In this document: positions 55,391 through 64,000 of the stretch, piece after piece | Layout: each line of letters opens with the position of its first letter | Numbering within the stretch: the first letter of the stretch is position 1 | DNA from: Blastobasis lacticolella | Taxonomy: Eukaryota > Arthropoda > Insecta > Lepidoptera > Blastobasidae | DNA length: 64,000 nucleotides | Assembly: GCA_905147135.1 (NCBI GenBank) | Contig: LR990061.1 | Location: 1 to 64,000, forward strand | Direction of reading: 5' to 3' | Made by a program: the position numbers and the translations under genes | The notes under the pieces: generated by a model | Seen by the model: only the letters and a program-made list of their open reading frames with translations | Told to the model about the DNA's origin: nothing | The model's database searches: none

Positions 55391-55921
55391 AGGGCAGCCA
55401 GCCTACCGTGACCCCAGCCAGCACGTTGACGGCCCTCTGCGCGGGCTCCGGCAGCCGCTCCAGCCCCCCGCGGGGCTCGGCGGTGACGATCAGCGGGTGG
55501 TACAGCGCGGCGCGGTGCTATGAATAGGGCAGCCAGCCTACCGTGACCCCAGCCAGCACGTTGACGGCCCTCTGCGCGGGCTCCGGCAGCCGCTCCAGCC
55601 CCCCGCGGGGCTCGGCGGTGACGATCAGCGGGTGGTACAGCGCGGCGCGGTGCTATGAATAGGGCAGCCAGCCTACCGTGACCCCAGCCAGCACGTTGAC
55701 GGCCCTCTGCGCGGGCTCCGGCAGCCGCTCCAGCCCCCCGCGGGGCTCGGCGGTGACGATCAGCGGGTGGTACAGCGCGGCGCGGTGCTATGAATAGGGC
55801 AGCCAGCCTACCGTGACCCCAGCCAGCACGTTGACGGCCCTCTGCGCGGGCTCCGGCAGCCGCTCCAGCCCCCCGCGGGGCTCGGCGGTGACGATCAGCG
55901 GGTGGTACAGCGCGGCGCGGT
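55391..55921 (-). repeat. Four tandem 135-bp units covering an exon end and its donor
   Basis: Near-identical units start at 55,391, 55,526, 55,661 and 55,796; the last (right-most) is part of the real exon. Each contains 111 bases of exon sequence, the donor ACG|GTAGGC, and a 24-base stretch ending in ATTCATAG before the next unit. The three left copies lie downstream of the exon, inside the intron. If translated straight through, each unit ends in TAG. Confidence 0.9.
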
Positions 55922-56007
55922 GCGGGTCGCGACCGCCGAAGCACAGGAAGGAGTAGCGGAGCCCGCGCCGGAGCTGGAGGTCGGGCGCTAGTTGGCCGTT
56001 CACGTAC
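55812..56007 (-). CDS. Skeletor/DOMON-like protein, exon with YHPLIVT motif
   Basis: Acceptor tatccccag, donor ACG|GTAGGC. The first G completes a Trp codon with TG from the upstream exon, giving WYVNGQLAPDLQLRRG, then YSFLCFGGRDPHRAALYHPL, IVTAEPRGG and VNVLAGVT. This parallels W.ING...P...V.RG..Y.F...GG......YHPFYIT..P.GG.........FAGV of Skeletor-like proteins. The last 117 bases belong to the 135-bp tandem array, so length variation is possible here. Confidence 0.8.
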
Positions 56008-56019
56008 CTGGGGATACAT

Positions 56020-58433
56020 TATTTGTTATCACCATCATATATTTAACAGTATGATATTTGTCGGTGGAGCAATCGCCCCTCTTCTCTCCTGTCTACCAAC
56101 CTCTTCATCTGTTTATAACCCCTGGCGCTCACATTCTTTTTATACCACTAAGGTTGCGAAAACCTCTTAAAATCAGTCCATCTTAGAGCTTAGTCCGCGC
56201 AAGTAAATTTTTAGATGAGTCGATGTTATCGCGACGTTAATAGGTTGCGATCTTGAGACATCTGGATAACAGCTGAACAGGCTAAACCTAATGCATGTTG
56301 CGAAAAGGTTCTAAAATGTGCGCATTGATACATTTTTGGATGTTCCGATGTTATCGTGATATTGAGGGACTTCGGTCTTAAGATGTCCGGATAGCAGTCC
56401 GTCAAATTCAAATCTAATGCACATAGCGAAAACAGCGATGTTAATGCGGTACCAAGGAGGAGAGTAGCTTTGTACAGTTTTCGGCCGGCTTGATTGTTGT
56501 TTTGATGTTGAGTAAGCTCGCTTCCAATATAGCGAGATATCAGTTAGTCTGTTGAATCCCATGAACTTGCAAAACTTTTCTAGTACTTAGTGGTGAGCCC
56601 ATGGGACGACTTTGATACGACGAAATCCTGCACTACAATACGGACTGACCTATATGACTTAATCTGTTAACTTTTAATTATTACTTAAAGATTGTGGCTT
56701 TAGCCATTTGAAACAACACCATGGTTCTCTGGAACTTATCCATTACTGGATTTTGAAGTAATATTACAAATTGTGTATGGAGCACTCTCTCCAGGGCTAA
56801 CTGCCGATTCTATATTGTTCTACCTATATCTGAGCTGCCTGAATTGGGGCCCTTTGTTGTTGTCGAAGGAACACTGTTGAAGTATTCGCCTTTATGTGCC
56901 TTTAGGTATGCCATTTCTACATCGTCAAGTTTATTGGTCCCTGCATGTGTTGTAAACCTTTGGTGTATCCTGAGACTTGTCATTATGCTCATGAGTAAGC
57001 TTTGGTACATGATGTATGTATCTACAACAAGATGATGTGGTGAGACCTGGAGTAAGCTACAAGCTTTATTGAATTAATTACACCTACAATTATTATCTGG
57101 ATATGAGGCTTTGGTTGATGTTGTTGTATCCTATATACGATATATTACGAAATACTACTTGACATGACAAAGACCTAAACCATTTTGCCCTCTTTTAAAT
57201 CAAATAAAATATCAGGGTAGGATGAGAACGTCACTGGTTGACTCATATAGTAAGCTGCATGGGCTAAGAGTAGCGAAGTTCATGCTGGAGTCAGTTATCT
57301 GGCTTTTGAGCAGCTTACCCCTCCCTAAAAGGGGGGGGGGAGGGAAGGCTGTTTGTTCCCCTTATACATAATATATGAATCTGATTTCTAAGTTTAGATA
57401 CAAAATTCTTAACAACTTAAACTCTAATCTAATTAACTCTTTCATTTTATTTAAATTTCAATTCATTAATTCCATACCTGTTTATACTTCTCCACTCTAA
57501 AAGCATCGGGGTTGCTAACATCACAACGTGGGGTTCCATAGACGATCACAAATGGCCTTATTAAGTTTAAAACGTCGATAATAGATTCTATAGTCTTACG
57601 GTTTCATATCGGTAGTTTTAGAGCTTAGGCTTCAGTGTGAATGAGCGTGTGCATGAAAGTATGAGAAAGTCTGTTTTGCTAAGAGGGCGAACGTTACAAT
57701 TTGGCAAACAAGCTTACGGTCTGCCTGATGGTAAACAGTCGCAGCCTATTTGGAATACAAGACGAGAAATAATTATTTAATTATACAAGACAGCAAAGTT
57801 AAGTTTTGTTGCGAATGCAGAGATTAAATTACGATTCAGCGAAGTTGTCTAGAATTGAATCAGGAGCACAGTGAGTGATTCTAATGTAGGCTATTGAGAA
57901 TAGAAAGTAATTTAAAAGCACGAGTCATAAAATATTTGTTCTCGTGTATAACATAGAATTTTTCACCTCTTTTGCCATAACAACAGATAATAATGGATAT
58001 ATTATTGTAAAACTTCTTTATAGCGCGATTCTGTTTTAAAAGGTTATTTTATAATCATATTAAAAATAATTTTTAAAATCAGTTAGAAGTTTTTGAGTTT
58101 ATCTACTACAAACAAAGAAACAAACCGCTGAACCATTTCTCTTTAAGTTATTATCAGATATTTTCTCTTTAAATTATTATTAGTATAAGTTTAATACATT
58201 TTTAAATTACATGCAGCACAATTTATGAAATTTGAACTTTTACATAAAATTAGGGTAGTGTAAGATTTGTTTATGTCAAATGCAGTTGTCCACTGAGATA
58301 GCCAATAGCCCCGCAGATCGGTAATCCTGCGAACACTTCTTGCTGACCGAACGTAGCCGCCAAGCTCTGATTCACATTCGCAATAGGATGGCTACGAATC
58401 GCCAGGCATGTCGTCTGCGCCGTGCGTACTCAC
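56020..58433. other. Large intron of the Skeletor-like gene
   Basis: AT-rich. 56,221-56,345 and 56,348-56,470 look like an old tandem duplication ('cgatgttatcg', 'ggataacagc/ggatagcag', 'aatctaatgcac/aacctaatgcat'). At about 57,695-57,755 is a dispersed-repeat piece. A short minus-strand frame at 56,810-57,010 (ending NSGSSDIGRTI) looks like a coding relic of unknown origin. Confidence 0.5.
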
Positions 58434-58540
58434 CAAGCCAGCGCGGCGCTGGCGCCCCGGCCGGGCACCCCGCGCGGCCCGCCCGACGGGCCCAGGCGGA
58501 ACTCGAACACGCGCAGCGCGGGGTCCACCAGCTGGGCCAC
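58434..58540 (-). CDS. Skeletor/DOMON-like protein, exon with GPSGGPRG motif
   Basis: Acceptor gtcccccccag, donor GCTTG|GTGAGT. It encodes VAQLVDPALRVFEFRLGPSG, GPRGVPGRG and ASAALA, and leaves TG for the next exon. F...GP.GG.RG.P....G is the conserved strand preceding WGI..Y.NG in Skeletor-like proteins. GC-rich coding in AT-rich introns, as in the other exons of this gene. Confidence 0.78.
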
Positions 58541-58574
58541 CTGGGGGGACGGACACACATTATACTTATTATTA

Positions 58575-58870
58575 TATTAATATCACAGCCCATAACAGTC
58601 CACTGCAGGACTTAGGGCCTCTCCCGCGAAAGGGGCAGGCTGTTGCCATATCTCCACGCTCGGCAGGCGGTTTGGAGATCGCAGTGCTATCAATATGATA
58701 CTGGAAAACGCTGCTGCCCATTTTCCAGCCAAGATAAATCTTTTGCCTCGAAAACAGTCGCCTCGTCCGACACCCACGAGTGTAATGCGTTGGTGCCATT
58801 CTGCTCTGCCGGATACCACCCGGCCAACATTATACATAGAGTAAAAAAGTACCTAGCGGAAAATCTCGGT
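58575..58870 (+). repeat. Dispersed repeat fragment
   Basis: 'gtccactgcaggacttagggcctctcccgcgaaagggg' and 'ttgccatatctccacgctcggcaggcgg', with a reverse-complement relative at 44,195-44,285. It resembles 3' parts of lepidopteran RTE-derived repeats (CCACTGC.GG...AGGCCTC). Class uncertain. Confidence 0.55.
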
Positions 58871-58901
58871 TAACCACACTTCGCTGACTGAATTAAAACT
58901 A

Positions 58902-59142
58902 GTAACAGACGATTCGATTTGGCTTTAGCCGACCGATCGTCAGTTGCAATCGATATTAATCTTTACATTGTACAAAATAAAGTCGCTTTTGGACTAATTC
59001 CGAAGCGCAGGCAGGCCGACCTTGGTCGGCTGTCCTACCACGTCGCCCGCTCTCAAAAGCAACTTTATTTTATACTGCATAAGGATTAGTATCAACTGCA
59101 ACTGACGGTCGGTCGGCTCCAGCTGACCAGAACGTCTGTTAC
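58902..59142. repeat. Palindromic foldback/MITE element, 241 bp
   Basis: Arms of about 90 bases pair end to end: GTAACAGACG at the left and CGTCTGTTAC at the right, with further pairing through 'gccgaccga.cgtcagttgca' and 'aaaataaagt.gcttttg', leaving a loop of about 60 bases. No clear target duplication beyond one or two bases. Confidence 0.85.
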
Positions 59143-59321
59143 ATTTGTGTCACAGCTAGGGATTCGAGTCGCTGACCTCTAATCATATTTGTATTGTTAG
59201 AGGTCAGTGATTGAGGAATTTTTGAAGCATTCAAATATGTTATATGTTTGTGGTGTGTTGTTGTGTGTAAATAAAAACGTATTCTATGTTATGTGTGTGT
59301 ATATGTAAATATGTATATTAC

Positions 59322-59479
59322 CTCCCAAGCTTTAGGCGCGGCCTCGCTAGCGGCTGTGAAGGGCTCACAGTCGTCTTTGCGGTCTTCTGCCGCCGTGAGA
59401 TTCAGTAGGAGCGCCCTCCGCGGCGCCAGGCGGTGGTAGGCCGGCTCGCGGGACGCGTCCAGGGCGCCCACCGCCCATA
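59322..59479 (-). CDS. Skeletor/DOMON-like protein, DOMON C-terminal exon
   Basis: Acceptor tccccttag, donor GGGAG|GTAATA. The G from the upstream exon plus TA gives VWAVGALDASREPAYHRLAP, followed by RRALLLNLTAA and EAAPKAWE. VWA.G.L.....V.YH. is the end of the DOMON domain in Skeletor/Knickkopf-type proteins. It leaves the frame on a codon boundary, matching phase 0 of the next exon. Confidence 0.8.
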
Positions 59480-59544
59480 CTAAGGGGAGAGGAATATAAT
59501 ACTCCCGTTATTTCTCTGTATAATTGTATTATTATTATATCTAA

Positions 59545-59838
59545 TAAGCTAGTCAAATCTTACAAAAAAATAACCCTACAAAGCAAAACATGATGTAATG
59601 TTGAAATTTTGGTATGTTGAGTTGGAGTGTGAAACTATATTATGCAAGCAAAAAAATTTGTGCTTCCTGTGCAGTCCCAAAATTTCTCAGATTTTCACGT
59701 ATTAAGCAGGATGCACAATTTTCTTGCTAGCAAAATATAGTTTCACACTCTCAGAGGTCCAAATAACATACCAAAAATACAGCTTTACATTGTGTTTTGC
59801 GTTTTAAAGAATGATTTTTGTAAAATTTGACTGGCTTA
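59545..59838. repeat. Palindromic foldback/MITE element, about 294 bp
   Basis: The left arm 'taagctagtcaaatcttac' matches the reverse complement of 'gtaaaatttgactggctta' at the right end. Inner blocks also pair: 'ttttggtatgtt' with 'aacataccaaaa', 'gagtgtgaaactatat' with 'atatagtttcacactc', and 'ttgtgc' with 'gcacaa'. It is an almost complete hairpin of about 120-base arms. Confidence 0.85.
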
Positions 59839-60179
59839 TACTGATAATAATAAACATTTTAGCGTTAATGTCCCGATTGTAACCTCGTAAACGAGGACCC
59901 GTGGTCCGCCTTGACCATGATCCAGGATTTAACAAATCAGGAAATTATAGTGGAGCGACTGCCTTGCGACTTCTGTGACTCTGTTAAAAGACGAACCTGA
60001 CCGGATTGGATCATGGTTACACATTAAGTAGCCTGAATGTGCAGGTTACATCACGATATTTTCCTTCACTGTAAGAGCATCGATTAGTGTTCAACTAATG
60101 TACATAACTCATAAAAGAGTCATTGGTGCTGGCTGCTGCGGGGAAAACAAATATAAATGTAAAGTAATATGAATCTCAC

Positions 60180-60291
60180 CGATAGACGCCAGCCTATCAA
60201 CGGGCCAGTCCTTGTCCGTGAGCTCGGCCGCCTTCATGACGCGGCGCCACGTCACGGACGTCAGCCCGTCCGCGCGCCAAGCACTTATCAC
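60180..60291 (-). CDS. Skeletor/DOMON-like protein, DOMON core exon
   Basis: Acceptor attggcag, donor TATCG|GTGAGA. It encodes VISAWRADGLTSVTWRRVMK followed by AAELTDKDWPVDRLASI. V.S.....G.TSVT..R.L...D..D.......VWA is the typical DOMON strand pair of this family. It ends with one base that the next exon completes to GTA (V of VWAVG), and follows the upstream exon on a codon boundary. Confidence 0.85.
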
Positions 60292-60417
60292 CTGCCAATT
60301 CATCAATCAGTGAATCAATTTATTTATTAAAACTATGCACTAAAGGTACATTGGCGGACTTAAAGCTAAAGTAGCCTTATCTACCGTGAAAAAAAAAGAT
60401 CGAAAACGGTAGACGGA

Positions 60418-61205
60418 CTATGCTTGGACAAATTCACACAGCGCCATCTAGCCCCAAAGTAAGCAAAACATGTGTTATGGGTAGTAGATAACATTATATA
60501 CAACTTTTTTTAAATACATACTACACCCAGACCCGTAACAGAAATTAAAATTCATAATTTCAATTTCTGCTCGGCCGGGTATCGAACCCGGGACCTCAGC
60601 GTGTGAACCAACTGAACCACCGTCGATTAAAAATCATCATCATCATATCGGCCAGAACCCTTGAAATCGATAAATAAATAAATATTCGTGGACAAATTCA
60701 CACAGCGCCATCTAGCCCCAAACTAAGCAAAGCTTGTGCTATGGGTGCTAGATAACTGATATACTACTTAAATACTTTTTAAATACTTACTTATTATACA
60801 TAGAACACCCAGACCCGTAACAGAAATTAAAATTCATCATTTCAATTTCTGCTCGGCCGGGTATCGAACCCGGGACCTCAGCGTGTGAACCAACTGAACC
60901 ACCGTCGATTAAAAATCATCATCATCATATCGGCCAGAACCCTTGAAATCGATAAATAAATAAATATTCGTGGACAAATTCACACAGCGCCATCTAGCCC
61001 CAAACTAAGCAAAGCTTGTGCTATGGGTGCTAGATAACTGATATACTACTTAAATACTTTTTAAATACTTACTTATTATACATAGAACACCCAGACCCGT
61101 AACAGAAATTAAAATTCATCATTTCAATTTCTGCCCGGCCGGGAATGGAACCCGGGACCTCTTGCGTGGCAGACCGGCATGTTGACCATTGAACCACTCA
61201 GGTCG
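60418..61205 (-). mobile_element. Cluster of three tRNA-like SINE copies in tandem
   Basis: Copies at about 60,418-60,628, 60,690-60,915 and 60,970-61,205, all minus strand, with heads containing GGTTCGATACCC/GGTTCCATTCCC and the shared body and tail. The second and third are separated and preceded by the same stretch ('tcgataaataaataaatattcgtgg'), and the first and second heads share the same flank ('aaaaatcatcatcatcatatcggccag'). A local tandem duplication of about 300 bases is therefore likely in addition to SINE insertion. Confidence 0.75.
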
Positions 61206-61307
61206 TCAGATGATACGGAATAGCAAAAGTAACTATTTCAATCATTGCAGTCAGAGAATTGTTGGTAACAGTGTTATGTAATCAACGTACTGGTCGTATC
61301 CGCTCAC

Positions 61308-61379
61308 CTGGTTGGTGTCGAGTCCCCCGATGGCGTCGTCCCGGCAGACGCCGCGCCACGCGCCCAGCACCATCACGCA
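61308..61379 (-). CDS. Skeletor/DOMON-like protein, first visible exon
   Basis: 24 codons, CVMVLGAWRGVCRDDAIGGL then DTNQ, between acceptor catcggcag and donor ACCAG|GTGAGC. C........G.C.D..IGG.. is the cysteine-containing start of DOMON domains in Skeletor-like proteins. Phase 0 at both ends. No Met start or signal peptide is present, and none is seen to the right up to 64,000, so the 5' part of the gene lies outside the window. Confidence 0.72.
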
Positions 61380-61407
61380 CTGCCGATGGAAACCATATTA
61401 ATTTTTT

Positions 61408-61580
61408 TATAGGTAGGCAAACAGGCAAGCGGGCCACCTGATCACCACAAAAGTGGTCACCACTGCCTAAAGACATTAGCAATACCAAGAGTATCGCCAA
61501 TGCGTTGCCCACCTCTATAACACGTTGCTCTGGCAGCAAAAAGGCAAATGCCACTCCACTGTCAAAGCCACGGTTCCCCA
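61408..61580 (-). repeat. Dispersed repeat fragment
   Basis: 'taggcaaacaggcaagcgggccacctgat' followed by 'caccactgcctaaagacattagcaatacc' and 'gcgttgcccacctct'. Same repeat as at 34.2 and 53.6 kb. Confidence 0.6.
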
Positions 61581-61862
61581 AATCCCCACCCCATGGAGCA
61601 CTTACTCACCGGCAGAAACACAATACTATTTAAAAGAGTATTATTTAGGTGTGATATGCTGTAAGGTGGAGGTACTTCCCCAGTGTCGGGCGGCTCCAAT
61701 TCCAAAGAGATACCCTGCTATGCCCTACCTCTCTTAAAATTACTATGCTGACCATATGTTTATAGTAGCTGTAAGTTTTCCGAAGAAAATAAAATATATA
61801 AATAAATCATATTCATCATTCATACACACATACTGCACAACACGTTCACGAGCTCCACACGC

Positions 61863-62212
61863 CAACGAAATGAAATGCTGCGGTGGATGTGCGGAGTTAC
61901 GCGGCTCGATCGAGTACGTAACGAGTACATCCGTGGCAGCCTTGGCGTGAGGGTTATCGCAGACAAGATCGAGGAGGCTCGTCTGCGCTGGTTTGGTCAT
62001 GTGTTGCGTAAGCCGGAATCTGCCGGTATCAGGAAAGAGGCTCCGTGGGCGACCCAAGAAGCGATGGATTGACATCGCCGAGTCGGATGCGAGAGCCAAC
62101 GGTTTACGACGCGAGGATGACGAAGACCGAACGAAATGGAGGAGAATGGGTAGGAAAGGCGGACCCTGGCAGAGGCCGGGATAAGCGCTAGGACGATGAT
62201 GATGATGACACA
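61863..62212 (+). mobile_element. RTE-like LINE 3' end with GAT-repeat tail
   Basis: Plus-strand coding relic: EMLRWMCGVTRLDRV, then IADKIEEARLRWFGHVLRKP and, after a frameshift near 62,045, GRPKKRWIDIAESDAR and DRTKWRRMGRKGGPW. The last block ends in a stop followed within 15 bases by a gatgatgatgat tail. LRW.GH..R..........GRP..RW.D is the standard C-terminal signature of RTE-group LINEs. Confidence 0.75.
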
Positions 62213-62266
62213 CATACTGCACACTCAATCCCATAGGGAAGGCAGATATTATCGATTGCCACAAGC

Positions 62267-64000
62267 TCAATACTCAATACTCAAATGTTTATTGCTTCAT
62301 AAAAGTAATTTACAATTATGACCCTGACGGGCACTACAATATTAAAAACTTAAAAATACTAGGGTTATATTATTTTCTAATTTTAATAACAGTTTCGTTA
62401 CGAGTATATTATCTACCTACGGATGGCTATTAACAAGGCAATCTTTAATAAGCTTAATATTAAACAATATAAGTAACAGTTGTTTTACTTTAGGTAAAGT
62501 TTACATAGGCAGACCAAAACTGTACCTATCTATAATAAGTATCTATGTAAGTATAATTTACGATATTATAATATCTAACCTAATGCCCTATTTTCTATTT
62601 ATTATATACAAGTTTATAAATCTAAAATAGAGAAGTTTAATAGGTAGGATATATATACGTAAATATCAATAATTTTTAATACAATACATATACATATGTA
62701 AATAGTATCTTAAATAGTAAAATTATATGTATATTGCAATGAATTACTTTAATTTATCTTCTAAATATTCTTTTACACTGTAATAACTTTTAGTCTGAAG
62801 TAGTTCTTTTAAGTACTGGGTGAATTTTTTATTATTCGTTTCATTTCGGAGTTTTTCAGGTAATTTGTTATATATCTTTATGGACATGATCAATGGGCTG
62901 GTTGAATGGATTGTGAGGCGTGAGGTGGGTAACATTAGTTTGCTTTCGTCGCGCAAGCTGTATTTCACAGGTACATCCTCCCGTTTCTGATAGAACTCAG
63001 GATGGTTGCGGACGAATTTAGAAACTTCTAGTATATATAAGCATGGGATGGTGAGTATTTTATGTTGTATGAAGTGAGGTTTGCAGCTGTCGGTTTAATA
63101 TTCATCAGTATGCGAATTAGCTTCTTTTGTGAGATAAACAGAGATGGCGCGTCGGTGCTATTTCCCCACAGTATTATGCCGTAGCTGAGCAACGAATGCG
63201 CATAGGCATAGTATGTCACTAGTGCTGTATCGTAGTTTGTGGATGTTTTTACTTCGTGGAGGGCGTAAGAGAATTTCGACAGTTTCTTTCTGATTTTACA
63301 GATATGTGCTTTCCAATTAATATTTGTATCTATATCTACGCCTAGCAATGTAAATTCGTTTACTGTCTCTATGTTATTGTTATTATAGGTATTATTTATT
63401 TTGAGAGGGGCTTTTTAATGGGGAAGGAACGTCATGAGTTTAGTTTTGTTTAAATTAATTTCTAGATTATGGTCATGCAGCCAACCTGATATGGAGTTTA
63501 GTATGGAGTGAAGTTTTTGTTGGAGGTTAACACTATCTTCACATGATGTTAGAAGGGAAATGTCGTCAGCAAATAAAATACATAACTCCGCTACGGCTTT
63601 TGGCAGGTCATTGATGTAGATTAGGAATAGAAGACATCCAATAACGCTGCCTTGGGGGATCGAAGCCTGGGTGGTTTTGTGATCAGATTGAATTTTTTCT
63701 ATTTGAGCTGTTTTGTGATTGTAATATTCTATTTGTACAAATTGTTCTCTATTATTTAAGTATGACTGAAACCATTTATGAGCCACCCCACGAATTCCAA
63801 TGCCATAAAGCTTGTTTAACAATATGTCGTGTAGCACCTTATCGTAAGCTTTGGTCATGTCCAGTAATAAGCCAACTGCATACTTTTTACTGTCAATTAT
63901 ATTTAAGATTTCCTGAATGTATTTATATATTGCCAAAATGGTAGATCTTTTTTTACGGAAGCCATTTTGTGAGTCGTTAAATATTTCGTACTTTTCGCAG
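62267..64000 (-). mobile_element. Jockey-like LINE running off the right edge
   Basis: Minus-strand LINE. RT motifs are GLLLDMTKAYDKVLHDILL, ASIPQGSVIGCLLFLIYIND and the catalytic FADDISLL. In-frame TAA at 63,415 follows TFLPH, after which the same frame goes on with LLGVDIDTNINWKAHI and YGIILWGNSTDAPSLF. A frameshift near 63,045 leads to the C-terminal part ending LEDKLK at 62,744. The 3' UTR is AT-rich, with AATAAA and a short TTGAGTA repeat as tail at about 62,270. The 5' part lies beyond 64,000. Confidence 0.78.
62744..64000 (-). pseudogene. Reverse transcriptase of the Jockey-like LINE (partial)
   Basis: The coding part of the LINE described above: RT fingers and palm (64,000-63,415), the continuation after a nonsense codon (63,414-about 63,045), and the C-terminal domain in another frame (to 62,744), including IKIYNKLPEKLRNE, typical of CR1/Jockey ORF ends. 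One stop and one frameshift make it inactive. The endonuclease is not in the window. Confidence 0.75.

Noticed and set aside
55378..56019. A 213-aa minus-strand frame through the 135-bp repeats
   Set aside because: It is a shifted frame of repeated RHRRAPRGAGA type. The frame that fits the Skeletor-like domain and the upstream splice phase is another one, which ends in TAG in each unit.

Overview
The window is the left end of an insect chromosome, most likely a moth or butterfly. It opens with about 1.2 kb of the insect telomere repeat (CCTAA on +, TTAGG on -). Non-LTR retrotransposons inserted in telomere repeat follow, of the type known from Lepidoptera as SART and TRAS. The tRNA-Gly-like SINE, the dispersed repeats and the RTE/Jockey-type LINE pieces further in also fit Lepidoptera. 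This taxonomic call is an inference from repeat content.

Region 1 (1-33,112) is telomere repeat alternating with SART-like elements, nearly all on the minus strand. Each intact 3' junction reads AACC followed by a T tract, and each intact 5' end reads CCCC-AACC. From the tip inward: two gag-only elements (E1, E2) and the 3' part of a third (E3), all without ORF2; a plus-strand 3' fragment of another non-LTR element whose poly(A) joins CCTAA, the opposite polarity; an unassigned AT-rich 1.3 kb block; a truncated gag of a second subfamily (E4); a nearly complete ORF2 (E5); a non-telomeric LINE with a TAA-repeat tail; a gag/ORF2 chimera (E6); a short 3' piece (E7); variant telomere repeats (CCCAA type); a full-length but decayed element (E8); and a 5'-truncated piece (E9) that borders the unique sequence.

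Region 2 (33,113-52,100) holds a plus-strand FEM-1 homologue. Its four coding exons (33,483-33,688; 41,661-43,221; 44,632-44,825; 49,883-50,009) join in perfect phase to about 695 aa, with ankyrin repeats and a C-terminal VHL-box-like segment. A tandem duplication of intron 1 plus the start of exon 2 (34,680-38,402 and 38,658-42,081) left a decayed first copy of exon 2. Both copies carry broken Ty3/gypsy pol. An 86-bp TTAA-flanked MITE lies in one copy only. Intron 3 holds an LTR retroelement with two 216-bp LTRs, a 5-bp target duplication, a tRNA-Tyr-type primer site and an env-like ORF, interrupted by a 100-N assembly gap.

Region 3 (52,101-61,379) is the 3' part of a minus-strand gene, convergent with FEM-1, encoding a Skeletor/DOMON-like extracellular protein. 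Seven exons are visible; upstream exons are outside the window. One exon's 3' part with its splice donor is repeated four times in a 135-bp tandem array. Introns carry palindromic foldback elements and a SINE cluster. Region 4 (61,400-64,000) is LINE sequence: an RTE-like 3' end and a Jockey-like element running off the right edge.
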